Shown here in pieces: positions 62,884 to 64,000 of a DNA stretch of 64,000 nt (within the stretch, counting starts at the first letter, position 1; each line of letters opens with the position of its first letter). The notes under the pieces are model-generated. The model made no database searches. It was not told where the DNA came from and saw only the letters and a list, made by a program, of their open reading frames with translations. This stretch comes from Pectobacterium aroidearum (GTDB taxonomy: Bacteria > Pseudomonadota > Gammaproteobacteria > Enterobacterales > Enterobacteriaceae), in contig NZ_CP065044.1 of NCBI RefSeq assembly GCF_015689195.1, positions 2,666,001 through 2,730,000 of the forward strand. The letters run 5' to 3'. The position numbers were made by a program, and so were the translations under genes.

Positions 62884-64000
62884 TCACGCTTTGTTCTTCG
62901 CTCGCCCTTTGCGCTGGTACGCTTTATTGTCGGCGACATACGTCAGGTAGGCCGCACGCGTCATCCCACCAACATATTGAGCAAACGCATCGTAGGTGGT
63001 ATCGGGCGGCAAATCGAACTCAGCCAACACCTGTTCCCATGCTTCACGGTGTTCTGGATTGAGTAGCGTTTTATCGTAGTGAGGGAAACCGCTATCGGCA
63101 AAGCATTCGGCCGACACGCTGCTATAGGCACCATTGTTCATGTAGCTGCGTCCGGCCCTGAAAACCGTATCCTGACTGGCTTTATTGACCGAACAAGGCC
63201 CCCATGACAGGCGATAGTCGCTTTTCTGTGCGCTGATACTGGATCCATAGCCCACCGGGAACAGAATGTCTTCTTCCGCCAATATCTTCGATCCCACAAA
63301 TTCATAGTTACCGCGCAGAAAGGCGTCATCCATAACGATCCAGCATTTTTCAGACAAGGGCGACGCCACAATCTCCGACAAGGCGGGATTACGCACCGTG
63401 GTGCGAAACAGATAAGGCCGGACAAACAGCGGCATCGTCATCACATCATGCCAAATGCTGTGTTCAGCAAACAGCGCGTCCTTTTGCATCTGACGAAGGT
63501 TACCAATAACCAGAACATAGCCATCGGTATGTAAGTCTATTTCAACCCGAAAAATGTCGCCTGGAACCGTTTTATGCTGCTGGTTTTTCATCCTCATCAG
63601 CCGTTCCAGCTTATCCGCGTAATCAGTCGGTACACGCTCGGGGTAAGATTGTAGCCAGTCGACAAGCTCCTCTTTGCTGACCAAATGCCGACATTCCGGC
63701 AGCGGTAGTCGAATAGAGTTTCGGTAATTGCTGGCGTTGATGTAACCGTAGTTTCCCGAGTTCAGCGTTCTGACGCCCGCAGAAAACACAACGCCATCCG
63801 CCTTCACACTGGAAACGCTGGTGTAAGTCAGCTTTTTCTCTTTACCACGCGTCGTTCTCGGCAAAATCACCTCACGTCCACGCGTATGAATAATGACATC
63901 GTCTTCCTGATAATTTAGCACGGTGGCGGTAATGCGCTTGCGGATCGTGTCGCCATCAAAGCAGATAAAATAGTCATCGCGTACGGTCAAAATATCCCAT
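62884..64000 (-). CDS. Hypothetical protein, possibly Imm26-like (5' end outside the window)
   Basis: At least 368 residues. The frame stays open past TTG 63990 to the window edge (W D I before it), so the true start lies outside. One segment (PGDIFRVEIDLHTDGYVLVIGNL...) resembles the beta start of Imm26-type proteins, but this is weak. The C-terminus is basic (QRKGRAKNKA). No signal peptide is seen in the part present. Confidence 0.6.
   Translation of the reverse strand, partial: WDILTVRDDYFICFDGDTIRKRITATVLNYQEDDVIIHTRGREVILPRTTRGKEKKLTYTSVSSVKADGVVFSAGVRTLNSGNYGYINASNYRNSIRLPLPECRHLVSKEELVDWLQSYPERVPTDYADKLERLMRMKNQQHKTVPGDIFRVEIDLHTDGYVLVIGNLRQMQKDALFAEHSIWHDVMTMPLFVRPYLFRTTVRNPALSEIVASPLSEKCWIVMDDAFLRGNYEFVGSKILAEEDILFPVGYGSSISAQKSDYRLSWGPCSVNKASQDTVFRAGRSYMNNGAYSSVSAECFADSGFPHYDKTLLNPEHREAWEQVLAEFDLPPDTTYDAFAQYVGGMTRAAYLTYVADNKAYQRKGRAKNKA

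Overview
The window reads as a chromosomal segment of a soft-rot enterobacterium, most likely Pectobacterium or a close relative. This is an inference from E. coli-like protein families (narXL/narK/narGHJI in the E. coli order, chaA, chaC, folM, dauA), mixed with plant-associated accessory genes and a short intergenic repeat present in two degenerate copies. No rRNA, tRNA or CRISPR array was seen.

Region 1 (1-8604) is a GABA/polyamine module. On the minus strand it carries gabT-gabD and an ABC importer (binding protein, permease, start of a second permease). A divergent MocR/GabR-type regulator and the importer's ATPase lie on the plus strand. Region 2 (8605-17139) holds an unrecognised AT-rich gene, then a tight four-gene unit: a DUF1800 protein, a Tat-exported DUF1501 protein, a chitin-synthase-like glycosyltransferase fused to a DegT-type aminotransferase, and a sugar epimerase. 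It looks like a surface-glycan system. Region 3 (17440-22755) is a small biosynthesis-like cluster with no NRPS or PKS: an SDR, a TauD-type oxygenase, a sulfotransferase, a class III aminotransferase, a second 2OG-Fe(II) oxygenase and a P-loop kinase. Region 4 (24418-27748) is a YheO-type regulator divergent from three genes that match three of the four beta-hydroxyaspartate-cycle enzymes (dehydratase, iminosuccinate reductase, aldolase).

Region 5 (27851-39327) is the most dynamic. An EamA exporter gene controlled by a MarR repressor is split by a decayed Tn3-family element (29154-32396, 5-bp target duplication AATAT) that carries a CPBP membrane protease gene. Next to it is an AT-rich class II microcin locus: a 94-residue precursor with a leader like that of microcin E492, an unlisted 54-residue two-helix immunity candidate, a CvaB-like C39 peptidase/ABC exporter, a CvaA-like adaptor, an HlyC-like MchD/MceI homologue and an MchC/MceJ homologue. 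The last appears to be a distant SelO-type protein adenylylation pseudokinase. I rate this the best candidate for an undescribed system. The siderophore-glycosylation genes usual for class IIb microcins are absent and the microcin C-terminus is not the usual serine-rich tail.

Region 6 (39551-51285) is the nitrate respiration locus, with perfect FNR boxes before narG and narK and a 7-2-7 NarL-type site before narX. Region 7 (51548-64000) is mostly core: an acyltransferase, a DUF481 outer-membrane protein, chaC, a Fur-boxed siderophore-interacting protein, chaA, dauA, folM, a sigma/anti-sigma pair whose sigma gene seems to start at an ATC codon, a YceI protein and a partial gene at the window edge.
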